Assembly: GCF_009905735.1 (NCBI RefSeq)
Contig: NZ_JAAALE010000002.1
Span: 62,001-126,000, forward strand
DNA: 64,000 bases
Source: Porphyrobacter sp. SLTP
GTDB lineage: Bacteria; Pseudomonadota; Alphaproteobacteria; Sphingomonadales; Sphingomonadaceae
Direction of reading: 5' to 3'
The stretch's first letter is position 1. Each line of letters starts with the position of its first letter. A program made the translations under genes and the position numbers. Below, piece after piece: positions 53,950 to 63,991 of the stretch. The notes beneath the pieces are model-generated. The model did not search any database. It saw only the letters and a program-made list of their open reading frames with translations, and had not been told where the DNA came from.

Positions 53950-56253
53950 ATGTCCGATATTCTCGGATTATCGAGCAATCCGGCGTTCGATCCCACGCGC
54001 CTGCGGGGCGACGAATATGCCGAACTGGCGAAAGCGAGCCGTAACCGGATGCTCGCCAATGCGCTGGTGGTGGCGTTTGTCGCTTCGATCTTCGCGCCGC
54101 TGATCGGCTTGCTGATTGTCACACCTTGGGCGGCGCTGCTCGCCTTCATCCTCTACCGGTCGCGGCAGACCGATCTGCTGCTGGTCGATCCGACATACCG
54201 CGCCGGTCCCGCCGCCATTGCGCGCACGCAGAACGTCAACGCCATTGCCTCAGCCTTCTGCTGGGTGGCCGCACTTATCGCCTTTCCGCTGCTGGCCGAT
54301 GGGGCCCAGGCGACCGCGATGCTGCTGATCGTGATGGTGATGATGGTCTCTTCGACCTTCGTTTTCTCAACCTCGCCGCTCAGCGTGCTGATCTACATCG
54401 GCATTCTCGGGGTCGGAGCGATTGTTTCGCTTGCTTTGCAAGGTGAGTGGCAGGCTGTCTGCGCGGCGATCCTGTTCACGATTGCGAACCTCGTGGCGAC
54501 GGTTCAGATCCGTTCGACCTTCGTCAAGGCGCGGCTGGCCGAGGCGGCGGTGATCGAGAAAGAAGCCGTGGTTTCCTTGCTGCTGCGCGAGTTCGAAGAG
54601 AACGAGGCCGACTGGCTGTGGGAAGTCGATCCAGCGCGCCGTCTTCGCTCGGTTTCGCCGCGCTTCGCCTTCGCGCTGGGCCGCTCGCAGCCTGATGTCG
54701 AAGGCAAGCCGCTGCTTGAGATGATCTCGGGCCGCAACTGGGAAAGCGGGCAATTCCCGGCAAGCCTCCACGATCTGGCCGAGCGGCTGAAGAACCGCGA
54801 GAACTTCTCGAACATGCTGGTGCAGGTGTTGATCCTCGGCGAGGAGCGCTGGTGGGAGCTGTCCGGCACGCCGATGCGCGACGAGCAGGGGCGCTTCACC
54901 GGCTTCCGGGGCGTTGGCTCGGACGTGACCGAACAGCGCAAGTCCTCTGAAAAGATCGCCTATCTGGCGCGTTACGACACGCTGACGCAGCTGCCCAATC
55001 GCCTGCACCTGACCGAAGCGTTGGGCGAGGCGCTGCGTTACTCGGTGCAGTGGCGCACCCGCTGCGCGCTGCTGATGGTCGACCTCGACCGGTTCAAGGC
55101 GATCAATGATTCGCTCGGCCACATGACCGGTGACAAGCTGCTCGGCCAGGTCTCGGCCCGCCTGCAAGCCCTGATGGGCGAGAACCAGATGTGCGGGCGA
55201 CTGGGCGGGGATGAATTCGCGATCGTGATCCGCGATGCGAGCACACCGGGCGTGATTCGCAATCTTGCCCGGCAGGTGATCGATCGCCTGTCCGAACCCT
55301 ATCAGGTCGACCACCATACGCTCTATGTCGGCGCCAGCGTCGGTTCCGCCGAGGGGCCGCGCGATGGCAACAGCGTTGAGGAAATGATGCGCAACGCCGA
55401 CCTTGCGCTCTACCGCGCGAAGGACATGGGCGGGGGCGAACATTGCCGGTTCGAGCAGGAGCTCCACGCCTCGGCTGAGGAACGCCGCTCGCTCGAAGCG
55501 TCGCTGCGCAAGGCCCTGGGCCGCGACGAGATGATCCTGCATTATCAGCCTGTGGTCGACGCCCGCAGCGAGAAGGTGGTCGGCTTCGAGGCTCTGGTGC
55601 GCTGGAACAGTGCCGAGCATGGCTTTGTCAGCCCGGGCAAGTTCATTCCGCTCGCCGAGGACACCCGCCTGATCGTGCCCATCGGGCAGTGGGTGATGCG
55701 ACAGGCCTGCCACGAAGCGCGCAACTGGCCCGAGGACATCAAGGTCAACGTCAACGTTTCGCCCGAGCAGCTGCTTGAGCCCGGCTTCCATGAGGAAGTG
55801 GTGCAGGCGCTGGCGGTGACCGGCCTCCGCCCTGAACGGCTCGAGATCGAAGTGACTGAAAGCATCTTCCTGCGCGATGCCAGCGTGGCTCGCAACGCGC
55901 TCGAACAGGTGATGGCGCTGGGCTGTTCGGTCGCGCTGGACGATTTCGGGACCGGCTATTCCTCACTGGGCTACCTGCGCAAACTGCGCTTCTCGACCAT
56001 CAAGGTTGATCGCACTTTCGTGCAGGGCGCAGCGCAGGGCAGTGCGGAAAGCCTCGCGATCATCAACGCGGTGGTGGCGATGGCCCAGAGCCTCAAGATG
56101 ACCACGACCGCAGAGGGCGTAGAGACGGTCGAAGAGGCCGAACTCATCCGCAATCTCGGCTGCGACAAGATCCAGGGCTTCTACTTCGGCCGACCGATGA
56201 CCGCAGACGATGCGCGCGGGCTGTTCCGCCAAATCAGCGAGCGCCGCGCCTGA
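53950..56253 (+). CDS. Membrane GGDEF-EAL protein with a PAS domain
   Basis: About 767 residues. About six transmembrane helices at the N-terminus (MLANALVVAFVASIF..., CAAILFTIANLVATVQ), then a PAS-like sensor (about 210-330), a GGDEF domain with GRLGGDEFAIVI intact (diguanylate cyclase), and an EAL domain with GFEALVRWNS, DDFGTGYSSLGYL and an intact EAL signature (c-di-GMP phosphodiesterase). Both halves look catalytically competent. A GTG 51 bases upstream (53899) is an alternative start. It is a single gene, with purQ convergent. Confidence 0.9.
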   Translation: MSDILGLSSNPAFDPTRLRGDEYAELAKASRNRMLANALVVAFVASIFAPLIGLLIVTPWAALLAFILYRSRQTDLLLVDPTYRAGPAAIARTQNVNAIASAFCWVAALIAFPLLADGAQATAMLLIVMVMMVSSTFVFSTSPLSVLIYIGILGVGAIVSLALQGEWQAVCAAILFTIANLVATVQIRSTFVKARLAEAAVIEKEAVVSLLLREFEENEADWLWEVDPARRLRSVSPRFAFALGRSQPDVEGKPLLEMISGRNWESGQFPASLHDLAERLKNRENFSNMLVQVLILGEERWWELSGTPMRDEQGRFTGFRGVGSDVTEQRKSSEKIAYLARYDTLTQLPNRLHLTEALGEALRYSVQWRTRCALLMVDLDRFKAINDSLGHMTGDKLLGQVSARLQALMGENQMCGRLGGDEFAIVIRDASTPGVIRNLARQVIDRLSEPYQVDHHTLYVGASVGSAEGPRDGNSVEEMMRNADLALYRAKDMGGGEHCRFEQELHASAEERRSLEASLRKALGRDEMILHYQPVVDARSEKVVGFEALVRWNSAEHGFVSPGKFIPLAEDTRLIVPIGQWVMRQACHEARNWPEDIKVNVNVSPEQLLEPGFHEEVVQALAVTGLRPERLEIEVTESIFLRDASVARNALEQVMALGCSVALDDFGTGYSSLGYLRKLRFSTIKVDRTFVQGAAQGSAESLAIINAVVAMAQSLKMTTTAEGVETVEEAELIRNLGCDKIQGFYFGRPMTADDARGLFRQISERRA

Positions 56254-56262
56254 GGCACGGCG

Positions 56263-56952
56263 TTACGCGGTGGCGAAGTTCGCCAGAATGTTCTCGAACA
56301 GGCGCCGCCCGTCAGCCCCGCCCAGCGCCGCCACGGCCGCAGGTTCGATCGCACGTTCGGGGTGGGGCATCATGCCGAGCACGCGGCCATTGGCGCTAAG
56401 CACCCCGGCAATATCGCGCGCCGATCCGTTGACAGCCTCGGCATAGCGGAAGGCGACGCGGCCTTCGCTCTCCAACTGATCGAGTGTTTCAGCGTCGGCG
56501 AAGTAATTGCCGTCATGGTGGGCGACGGGCACGCGGATCGTCTCACCCGCAGCAAAGCCCGCGGTGAAGGGCGAGGCAGTGTTCTCTACCGTCAAGGCCA
56601 CGGTGCGGCAGACGAACCGCTGGCCGGCATTGCGCAGCAGAGCGCCCGGCAGCAGGCCGGCTTCGGTCAACACTTGGAAGCCGTTGCATACGCCGAGCAC
56701 CGGCACGCCGCGCTCTGCCGCCGTAATGACCGCCCGCATGATCGGGCTGGTTGCCGCCATCGCGCCCGAACGCAGATAGTCGCCATAGGAAAAACCGCCC
56801 GGCAGCGCGATCAGATCGAGCCGGTCCGGCAGATCGGCATCGGCATGCCACACCCGCAGCGCGGGCTGGCCCGACACCGCTTCGAGTGCGCTGGCCATGT
56901 CCCGGTCGCAGTTGGAGCCGGGGAAGGTGATGACCGCCGCCCGGAACGCCAT
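56263..56952 (-). CDS. purQ: FGAM synthase glutaminase subunit PurQ
   Basis: 229 residues. Class I glutamine amidotransferase subunit of FGAM synthase in purine synthesis. The nucleophile is Cys89 in [18 protein letters not shown] at the start and MMPHPERA with the catalytic His-Glu late in the protein are typical. ATG overlaps the last base of the purS stop. It needs PurL, not in this window. Confidence 0.95.
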   Translation of the reverse strand: MAFRAAVITFPGSNCDRDMASALEAVSGQPALRVWHADADLPDRLDLIALPGGFSYGDYLRSGAMAATSPIMRAVITAAERGVPVLGVCNGFQVLTEAGLLPGALLRNAGQRFVCRTVALTVENTASPFTAGFAAGETIRVPVAHHDGNYFADAETLDQLESEGRVAFRYAEAVNGSARDIAGVLSANGRVLGMMPHPERAIEPAAVAALGGADGRRLFENILANFATA

Positions 56953-57194
56953 CAGCCTTGCGCTCCTGCGGTTTCGATCGTGAAGCTCTCAATCACAGTG
57001 TTGGCGAGCAGCTTTTCACACATCGCCTTGATCGTATCGTGATCGGTGCCGTCGGCCACATCGAGTTCGATCAACCGGCCGATCCGCACATCCTCCACCC
57101 CGGCAAAGCCGAGGCCTTCGAGTGCGTGATGCACGGCACGGCCTTGCGGATCGAGCACGCCGGGCTTCAATCGGACGAGGACGCGCACTTGCAT
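56952..57194 (-). CDS. purS: FGAM synthase small subunit PurS
   Basis: 80 residues from [18 protein letters not shown], with [14 protein letters not shown] and [10 protein letters not shown] small bridging subunit of the FGAM synthase complex (PurS-PurQ-PurL). Its start is chosen at the MQVRVL that matches the family; an upstream start to 57281 adds unlike sequence. The gene before it in this strand would normally be purC, but a TonB receptor and an M16 peptidase separate them here. Confidence 0.95.
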   Translation of the reverse strand: MQVRVLVRLKPGVLDPQGRAVHHALEGLGFAGVEDVRIGRLIELDVADGTDHDTIKAMCEKLLANTVIESFTIETAGAQG

Positions 57195-57484
57195 GGCTGA
57201 TGCTCCAATATGGGGGGCTGTCTTGGCGCCGCTATAGCGTTCCAGCCCGCACACGCAATCGCACTGATCGTGCTTGTGCACTACGCGCAGGGGCGAATCC
57301 CTGTCACAAGCCGGTCGTCAATAGCCTAGGATTGTAACCTTGGTGCAACATCTCGTCAGAGAACGCCTCGCGAGCGTCGTTTTGACGCAACATTGATGGC
57401 CACTCGCCTCGCGCGAATCGGACAAAAATGTCACGGGCAAGTCACCCACTCTCCATCCGATTACACCAAAAAGGGGGCCGTCTG
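57195..57484. other. Divergent purS/TonB-receptor intergenic region
   Basis: 290 bases with no gene. It must contain the purS promoter to the left and the receptor promoter to the right. It has a GCGTC/GACGC hairpin near 57374-57388 and an AT-rich stretch (CCTAGGATTGTAACC, 57328 on). No Fur-like box was recognised. Confidence 0.45.
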
Positions 57485-59716
57485 ATGTCTCACCGTTACT
57501 CCGCATTTCGTGCTGTCTGGGCCGGTTCGACCGCGCTCGCTGCCGCCGCTACTGTCAGCATTGCCGCTCCTGCCGCCGCGCAGGACAGCGAAACCGCCGA
57601 GGCCACCGAAGGCCAGCTGGCGACCATCATCGTCACCGCCAACCGCCGCGAGGAAAACCTCCAGGACGTGCCCGTATCTGCCGACATTCTGGATCAGGAA
57701 CGCATCGGTGCGATCTTTAGCGGGGCGGGTGACATCACCGCGCTGGCCGGCACCGCGCCGGGCCTCAACGTCGAAAGCTCGAACGGCCGCGTCGCGCCGC
57801 GCTTCTACATCCGCGGCCTTGGCAACACCGATTTCGATCTCGCCGCCTCGCAGCCCGTGTCGGTGCTGCTTGACGATGTCGTGATGGAAAACGTCACCCT
57901 CAAGAGCTTCCCGATCTTCGATGTCGAGCGGGTTGAAGTCCTGCGCGGGCCGCAGGGCACGCTGTTCGGCCGCAACACCCCGGCGGGGATCGTCAAGATC
58001 GATTCGATCAAGCCGAGCCACGACACCAGCGTCGTTGCCGGCCTGTCGTTCGGCAGCCTCGATACGATCTCGCTCAATGGCGCGGTCGGCGGATCGATCG
58101 TCAAGGACGTGCTGGCGTTTCGCGTCGCAGCGCAGATGCAGAAGCGGGGCGATTGGATCAGCAACGGCTTCACCAATCAGGACAACGCGCTGGGCGGCTA
58201 TGCCGATTTCGCGGTGCGCGGCCAGTTGCTGTTCACGCCGAACGACCGGACGAGCATCAATGCCGCGGTCAATTTCCGCGACCTTCAGGGTTCCTCGACC
58301 TTCTTCCGCGCCAATATTCTTGGCCCGGGCAACAACAAGCTGAACGCCAATTACGACCGTGACACGGTGTTCTATGATGCAGGCGGCGGCAACGAGGCGG
58401 ATTACCAGCAGTTCGGTGCCACGCTGACTGCGGCCTATGAATTTGACGGCGCGACGCTGACCTCGATCACCAGCCACTGGACCAGCGAAGGCTCAAGCCG
58501 GGGCGATGTCGATGGCGGCTTCGGTGCGGTGTTTCTGCCGGGCGGGGGTGGCCCCGGCCTGATCCCGTTCCCCTCGGACACGCAGGATTCGATCGACCTC
58601 AAGCAGACAACCCAGGAAATCCGCCTCGCCTCGACCGGCGAAGGTCCGCTGAGCTGGCAGGTCGGCGGCTTCTACTTCGAAAGCGATTTCGATGTGACAA
58701 CCGTCGGCTTCACCTTCCCGCCGCCGGTCACGGTCAACCACACCAACGAAGCCTGGGCGCTGTTCGGGCAGGTCGGCTATCAGCTGACCGAAAAGCTGCG
58801 CGTCACCGGCGGCCTGCGCTACACCGATGACCAGAAGGATTTCTTCGTCCGTTCGGGCGCGGCCCCGCAGCCGCGCAGTGTGGGTGACGACCAGTTCGAT
58901 TGGGATATCAGCATCTTCGGCGATGTGTCCGAAGATGCCAGCGTCTATGCCAAGATCGCCAACTCGTTCCGCGGGCCGACGATTCAGGGCCGCGATGTCG
59001 CCTTCTTCAACCCGCCCTCGGTCGCGCAGTCGGAGAACATCACCTCCTACGAAGTCGGCTTCAAGAGCGAACTGGCGGATCGTACCGTGCGCCTCAACGG
59101 TGCGGCCTATTACTACACGGTTGAAGACCCTCAGTTCACCGCTGTGGGCGGTGCGGGCAACCTTGTGCAGTTGATCAACGCCAACAAGGGCGAGGCCTGG
59201 GGCCTTGAATTCGACGGTGCCTTCCAGGTGTCGCCGCAGTTCCTCGTGACCCTCGGCGTGGCTTACAACAACACCGCGATCAAGGATTCGACCCTTGCCG
59301 TCGGCATCTGTGCGCAGTGCACCGTCACCGATCCCACTCGTGTGATCAGCGGCAGCACCCGCGCGCTGATCAACAACAACCCCTTCCCCAACGCACCGGA
59401 GTGGAGCGGCGATTTCACCGCCCGCTACAGCATCCCGGTGGGCAATACGGGTGAGTTCTTCATCTTCACTGACTGGGTATTCCTCGGCGATACCAACTTC
59501 CTGCTTTACGAAAGCCGCGAATTCAACGCCAAGAGCCGCATCGAAGGCGGTCTCAAGGTCGGCTATTCGGGTGACGATGGCCAGTGGGAAGTCGCCGCCT
59601 TCGCGCGCAACATCACCGATGAAGACAACGTCCTTGGCGTGGTCGACTTCAACAACAACACCGCCTTCGTCAACGATCCGCGCATCATCGGCGTGATGTT
59701 CGGCGTGAAGTACTGA
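57485..59716 (+). CDS. TonB-dependent outer-membrane receptor
   Basis: 743 residues from MSHRYSAFRAVWAGSTALAA, with a signal peptide ending at AAPAAA-QD. A TonB box-like IIVTANRREENLQDVPVS follows, then the plug domain (about 60-170, RGLGNTDFDL, VERVEVLRGPQGTLFGRNT) and a 22-strand barrel to the C-terminal aromatic end RIIGVMFGVKY. Cargo unknown; the sequence type is that of the FecA-like receptors abundant in sphingomonads. It starts a unit that ends in a strong terminator; the next gene lies on the other strand. Confidence 0.93.
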   Translation: MSHRYSAFRAVWAGSTALAAAATVSIAAPAAAQDSETAEATEGQLATIIVTANRREENLQDVPVSADILDQERIGAIFSGAGDITALAGTAPGLNVESSNGRVAPRFYIRGLGNTDFDLAASQPVSVLLDDVVMENVTLKSFPIFDVERVEVLRGPQGTLFGRNTPAGIVKIDSIKPSHDTSVVAGLSFGSLDTISLNGAVGGSIVKDVLAFRVAAQMQKRGDWISNGFTNQDNALGGYADFAVRGQLLFTPNDRTSINAAVNFRDLQGSSTFFRANILGPGNNKLNANYDRDTVFYDAGGGNEADYQQFGATLTAAYEFDGATLTSITSHWTSEGSSRGDVDGGFGAVFLPGGGGPGLIPFPSDTQDSIDLKQTTQEIRLASTGEGPLSWQVGGFYFESDFDVTTVGFTFPPPVTVNHTNEAWALFGQVGYQLTEKLRVTGGLRYTDDQKDFFVRSGAAPQPRSVGDDQFDWDISIFGDVSEDASVYAKIANSFRGPTIQGRDVAFFNPPSVAQSENITSYEVGFKSELADRTVRLNGAAYYYTVEDPQFTAVGGAGNLVQLINANKGEAWGLEFDGAFQVSPQFLVTLGVAYNNTAIKDSTLAVGICAQCTVTDPTRVISGSTRALINNNPFPNAPEWSGDFTARYSIPVGNTGEFFIFTDWVFLGDTNFLLYESREFNAKSRIEGGLKVGYSGDDGQWEVAAFARNITDEDNVLGVVDFNNNTAFVNDPRIIGVMFGVKY

Positions 59717-59762
59717 CAGGCCTCGCGTCCCCGCCGCGCGCGGGGACCTCGCTGAACATGAA

Positions 59763-59798
59763 GGGGCTGGCAGGCGATGACCTGTCAGCCCCTTTTTT
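59763..59798. terminator. Bidirectional terminator between receptor and M16 gene
   Basis: GGGGCTGGCAGG (59763-59774) pairs with CCTGTCAGCCCC (59781-59792; one G-T pair) around a six-base loop, followed by a six-T run on the plus strand. The stop of the minus-strand peptidase touches the T-run. Confidence 0.85.
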
Positions 59799-62668
59799 CA
59801 TTCCGCGGCCACTGATGCTTCGGGCACGACCACGAACTCGACCGCGCCCTCGGGGACGAGGTATTTCAGGGCCATCTGGTGGATGTCTTCGGGTGTGATG
59901 GCCCCCATGATCCCCGGCGCGTTGAAGTAATCATCCAGCTCCGCCGGGTCGCTCTGGGCGTCTGCTGCCAAGGCCAGCCAGCCTCCCAGGTCTTTCAGGT
60001 AATTATTATAGGCCTCGAAATACGGCTTGCGGGCGCGCTCGATGATGTCGGCATCAAGCGGGGCCTGACGCAAGTCAGCCACCAGCTGTTTCAGCGCTTC
60101 GCGGCTGGGTTCGACCTGATCGACCGCCACTGACGTGCTGATCGTGAACGTCCCGAACCCGGGATAGTCGTCGCTGGTGTCGGACGCGGCCGAGGGCGAA
60201 TAGGCCTGACCAAGCTTTTCGCGCAGACGGTCGGTCAGTTCGAGCCGCACGATTCGCGCCAAAAGGTTCAGTCGCATCGATTCGGCCAGGTCACTGTCAT
60301 CGGTTGTTGGCCAGACCCAGTGGAGCAATGCCTGATCGGGCTCACCCTTGTGGGTCAGCACCCGCTGACCGCGTTCGGCGGTGAATGTCACCACCCGCGC
60401 TTCGTCACGAGGATTGAATTCAGCCTCGCGCGCGGGGAGGGCGCCGAAGGTTGAGGCGACCGCCGCAATCGCTTCCGCCTCGTCCAGATCGCCGACCAGC
60501 GCGATCTCGATCGCGCCGGATGCCAGACGGTCTCCGATCACATCGCGCAACTGCTGGAAATCGAGCGCGAAGAACGCCTCCTTGGGCTGGAGGGCGAAGC
60601 GCGGGTCATTTTCGTGAATGATGCCGCCCTGCGCTGCGGCGAGCGCGCGGCCCGGCGTGGAATCGAGCGTCTTGTAGAAATTCTCGATGCCCTTGCGGAA
60701 CTGCTCGACCGCCTCAGGGCGGTATCCCGGGTCGGTGATCAGCGCGGCCATCACCTGCATCTGAAGCGTCAGGTCGCGCGGGGTGGTGACGGCGGATGCT
60801 GTGAAGGCATCGATGCCGCGCCCCAATCCGAACGCAACGCTGCGACCGGCAAGCATGGTGGTGAGCTCGTCCCGGCTGTGCTTGCCCAAACCGCCGGCTT
60901 CCAGCGACCCGGCCAGATAGGTGCGCAGCGGCGCTTCCTTGGTGTTCATCAGGTTGCCGCCGTCGAGCGCGAAGGAAAAGGCGATGCGATCCTTGCGCAC
61001 ATCGGTCTTTTTGAGCGTCAGCCTGACACCGTTGGCGAAACGGATTTGGCGCAGGCCGAGCCGCGGCTCGACGGTATCGGACACCACAGTCCCGGCGGGC
61101 CCGAAGTCGGTGTAGCCAAAGGCCAGCGGCCCTTTGTCGACCGGTGCGGTGATCGGCTGGGCCATCCCTTCTGCAAAGGCCATGCGCAACGCCGCCTCAC
61201 CGCCTTCGGGTGCGGTGCGGCCCTCGAAGCGGATCAGCGGATCGGCCAGCGGTGCAGCATCGGCTGTCACCGCTTGCCACAGGGCCTGCGGGGTCATTTC
61301 CGGGGCAACACGCTCGAATTCGGCGAGCTGCCATTCGGGCGTGGTTGGCACGCGCTCATCGCTGGCCAGCGCCAGCGCCGCGCCAGCGAAGACGGCATTG
61401 CTGCGGGTGTCAGCGGACTTGACCCCATTCTCCAGCGATGTGCGGATATTGGCGAGCTGTTCGTCAACCTCGGCCTGCGTGAAGCCATAGGTGAGCGCCT
61501 GATTGACCTCGCGGGTGGCGGCAAGCACGCCCTTCTTCCACTCGCCATCAACGCTGCTGACGCTGAGGCTGGTGATCCGCGCCTCTTCGAAGATATCGCC
61601 CGAGCCGAAGCTGGCGCCCCGAAATGGCGCGTCGGCGCTGCGGGTCAGCCGCGCGAGCCGGCGGTTGATGATGGCGTAGCCGACGCCGCGCAGGAACGCT
61701 GCCTTGCGATTGGCGATCGTGTCGGGCTCGTCGCGCCACGGGGCGAGGCGGCTGATGGTGACGCTCTCGCTCAAGGCCGGATCGAGATGGATGTCGGTGA
61801 TCCCCTTGCGGGTCACATCGATGGGCCCTGCCTCGGGCTCAGCCGGGGCGGGGGCAGGGGCCCAATCAGAAAAGCGGGTGCGGATCGCGGCCTCGACCAC
61901 CTCGACCGGAAAGTCGCCGACCAACACCAATACGGTGTTCGATGGCCTGTATGTGCGTTGGTAGAGCGCGCGGATCTGGTCTGCGGTCGCGCCTTCCAGC
62001 ACCTCAAGCGTGCCGATCGGGATGCGATCGCCATAGCGCGCCTCGGGGGCGAGGAAGGCGACATTGTCCTCGAAATTGCGCTGCTGGAATCCCGCGCGGT
62101 CACGCCGTTCAGCCAGGATCACCCCGCGTTCGCGCTCCACCGCGTCTTGCGAAATGGTCAGCTCGCTTGCCGTTTCGCGCATCAGCATCAGGGCCGTGCC
62201 AAGCAGCGCTTCATCATTGCGCGGCAGATTGAGCATGTAGGTGATATTGTCGAACCCGGTCGAAGCATTGGTGTCAGCGCCGAAGGCAAGGCCTTCGCGT
62301 TCGAGCAGCTTGATCATCTCGCCTTCGGGGATGCCCTTCGACCCATTGAAGGCCATATGTTCGAGATAGTGGGACAACCCGCGCTCGGTATCGGTCTCCT
62401 CCAGCGCGCCGGAATCGATCCGCATCCGCACCAGCGCGGTGCCGGCGGGCGTTGCGTTCTGGCGGATGATGTAGCGCATCCCGTTGGGAAGCTGACCGAA
62501 GGTGTATCCGGTGTCGACCGGGACGTCGCTGTCCTCGAAGGCCCAGACAGGCGCGGGCGCTTGAGTGGTGGCTTCGGCAGCGGGGGCATCCTGCGCGGCG
62601 AGCGCGGTGGTGAAGGCAAGCGGCGACAGCGCCAGCAAGAGGCTGGCAGCAAGGGGGAAATTCCGCAT
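59798..62668 (-). CDS. M16 family zinc metallopeptidase
   Basis: 956 residues with a signal peptide (FTTALA-AQDA). The N-terminal peptidase domain has the inverted zinc motif HYLEH in RGLSHYLEHMAFNGS, with the distant glutamate in the ERERGVILAERRDR helix. A pseudo-symmetric second half (about 500-950) lacks the zinc motif. It resembles pitrilysin-like exported M16 enzymes that degrade peptides in the periplasm. It lies between a TonB receptor and purC, running with purC; the receptor terminator is convergent with it. Confidence 0.92.
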   Translation of the reverse strand: MRNFPLAASLLLALSPLAFTTALAAQDAPAAEATTQAPAPVWAFEDSDVPVDTGYTFGQLPNGMRYIIRQNATPAGTALVRMRIDSGALEETDTERGLSHYLEHMAFNGSKGIPEGEMIKLLEREGLAFGADTNASTGFDNITYMLNLPRNDEALLGTALMLMRETASELTISQDAVERERGVILAERRDRAGFQQRNFEDNVAFLAPEARYGDRIPIGTLEVLEGATADQIRALYQRTYRPSNTVLVLVGDFPVEVVEAAIRTRFSDWAPAPAPAEPEAGPIDVTRKGITDIHLDPALSESVTISRLAPWRDEPDTIANRKAAFLRGVGYAIINRRLARLTRSADAPFRGASFGSGDIFEEARITSLSVSSVDGEWKKGVLAATREVNQALTYGFTQAEVDEQLANIRTSLENGVKSADTRSNAVFAGAALALASDERVPTTPEWQLAEFERVAPEMTPQALWQAVTADAAPLADPLIRFEGRTAPEGGEAALRMAFAEGMAQPITAPVDKGPLAFGYTDFGPAGTVVSDTVEPRLGLRQIRFANGVRLTLKKTDVRKDRIAFSFALDGGNLMNTKEAPLRTYLAGSLEAGGLGKHSRDELTTMLAGRSVAFGLGRGIDAFTASAVTTPRDLTLQMQVMAALITDPGYRPEAVEQFRKGIENFYKTLDSTPGRALAAAQGGIIHENDPRFALQPKEAFFALDFQQLRDVIGDRLASGAIEIALVGDLDEAEAIAAVASTFGALPAREAEFNPRDEARVVTFTAERGQRVLTHKGEPDQALLHWVWPTTDDSDLAESMRLNLLARIVRLELTDRLREKLGQAYSPSAASDTSDDYPGFGTFTISTSVAVDQVEPSREALKQLVADLRQAPLDADIIERARKPYFEAYNNYLKDLGGWLALAADAQSDPAELDDYFNAPGIMGAITPEDIHQMALKYLVPEGAVEFVVVPEASVAAE

Positions 62669-62742
62669 GGAAATCAGGCGTCTCTCTCAGGTCATTTGCG
62701 ACGTCTGAGAGACTAGCGCGTCAATCCGGGCTGTCAGCCTAT

Positions 62743-62769
62743 TTCTTGAGTGGCTTACTTCTTGAGTGG
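62743..62769. repeat. Tandem copy of the purC 3' end
   Basis: TTCTTGAGTGG occurs at 62743-62753 and 62759-62769, a 16-base period. It duplicates the codons for the purC C-terminal Pro-Leu-Lys-Lys; the copy nearer the gene supplies the TAA actually used, and the other copy would give the same tail followed by TAG. Confidence 0.75.
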
Positions 62770-63558
62770 TGGCGGCCCACGCAGGCGCGAGCGGGCGTGG
62801 GACAGGTCGAACACTTCGCCCGGGCTATTGTCCTCACCATTGAGCAGGCCAAGCCGGCGCGCGACTTCGCGGTAGGCTTCTTCCTCACCGCCCAGATCGC
62901 GGCGGAAGCGGTCCTTGTCGAGCTTTTCGCCCGTCGCCATGTCCCACAACCGGCAGCCATCGGGGCTGATCTCGTCGGCGAGGATCACGCGGCTGTAATC
63001 GCCATCGTAAAGCCGCCCGAATTCGAGCTTGAAGTCCACCAGACGGATGTCGATCGCGGCGAACATCCCGCACAGGAAATCATTGATGCGGATCGCCATC
63101 GAGGAAATGTCATGCATCTCCTCGTTCGACGCCCAGTTGAAGCAGGCGATGTGCTCTTCGGCGACCAGCGGATCGCCCAGGGCATCGTCCTTGTAGTAAT
63201 ATTCGATCAGAGTATGCGGCAGCGGCTCGCCTTCCTCGATGCCGAGGCGCTTGCTGATGGAACCGGCGGCGACATTGCGCAGCACCACTTCGAGCGGAAT
63301 GATGTCGACCTGCCGGATCAGCTGCTCGCGCATGTTGAGGCGGCGGATAAAATGGGTCGGGATGCCGATATGGGCGAGGCGGGTGAACACATGCTCGCTG
63401 ATGCGATTGTTGATCACGCCCTTGCCGTTGATCGTGCCCTTCTTCTCGGCATTGAAGGCCGTCGCGTCATCCTTGAAATACTGGATAAGCGTGCCCGGTT
63501 CAGGACCCTCATAGAGGATCTTGGCCTTGCCTTCGTAGATCTTGGTGCGGCGGGACAT
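62755..63558 (-). CDS. purC: SAICAR synthetase
   Basis: 267 residues. It joins CAIR and aspartate with ATP to give SAICAR in purine synthesis. [68 protein letters not shown] and [15 protein letters not shown] are conserved. Its natural companion purS/purQ is 5.5 kb downstream, past the M16 peptidase and TonB receptor. The end of the gene carries an 11-base duplication. The ATG lies 41 bases from tRNA-Phe. Confidence 0.95.
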   Translation of the reverse strand: MSRRTKIYEGKAKILYEGPEPGTLIQYFKDDATAFNAEKKGTINGKGVINNRISEHVFTRLAHIGIPTHFIRRLNMREQLIRQVDIIPLEVVLRNVAAGSISKRLGIEEGEPLPHTLIEYYYKDDALGDPLVAEEHIACFNWASNEEMHDISSMAIRINDFLCGMFAAIDIRLVDFKLEFGRLYDGDYSRVILADEISPDGCRLWDMATGEKLDKDRFRRDLGGEEEAYREVARRLGLLNGEDNSPGEVFDLSHARSRLRGPPPLKK

Positions 63559-63598
63559 CAGGTCGGCACTCCCAGCTCGCCTTTAGGCCTTTAGCGAA

Positions 63599-63673
63599 TG
63601 GTGCCCGGGGGCGGATTTGAACCACCGACACGCGGATTTTCAATCCGCTGCTCTACCCCTGAGCTACCCGGGC
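63599..63673 (-). tRNA. tRNA-Phe (GAA)
   Basis: 75 bases including an encoded CCA (72 without). Acceptor GCCCGGG/CCCGGGC, D-arm GCTC/GAGC, anticodon stem GCGGA/TCCGC with loop TTGAAAA (anticodon GAA, Phe), variable loop of five bases, T-arm GGTGG-TTCAAAT-CCGCC. All arms pair. Confidence 0.97.
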
Positions 63674-63802
63674 ATTCGCTGCGAGCGACGGGATCGAGCC
63701 ATGTGGCTGCCCCGGCGAGCAAATGAGAGCGGCCCTATGGCGAAGGCGGCGGGGGTTGGCAAGTAGGTTTTGTGAAAGCCGCGCAGGATTATTGCGCCGC
63801 CA

Positions 63803-63991
63803 TCAATCCTGCTCGCGCCAGTCTTCGGACGCCAGCGTTTCCGGGTCGGCTGGCGCACCGGGCAGGGCGTAGGAATCGGAGAACCAACGCGCCAGATCGC
63901 GGTCCTTGCAGCGCTGCGAGCAGAAGGGGTGGAACGTCTCCGACCGCGGCTTGCGGCAGATCGGGCAGGGCTTGCTGGCAGAGAAGGTCAT
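63803..63991 (-). CDS. yacG: YacG zinc-finger protein
   Basis: 62 residues. Zinc ligands Cys9, Cys12, Cys24 and Cys28 (CPICRKP...FCSQRC) and the DLARWFSDSY helix identify YacG/DUF329, an inhibitor of DNA gyrase binding in E. coli. The stop is at 63803 and the start is 10 bases from the window edge, so upstream context is not visible. It follows a tRNA gap with no other gene. Confidence 0.92.
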   Translation of the reverse strand: MTFSASKPCPICRKPRSETFHPFCSQRCKDRDLARWFSDSYALPGAPADPETLASEDWREQD

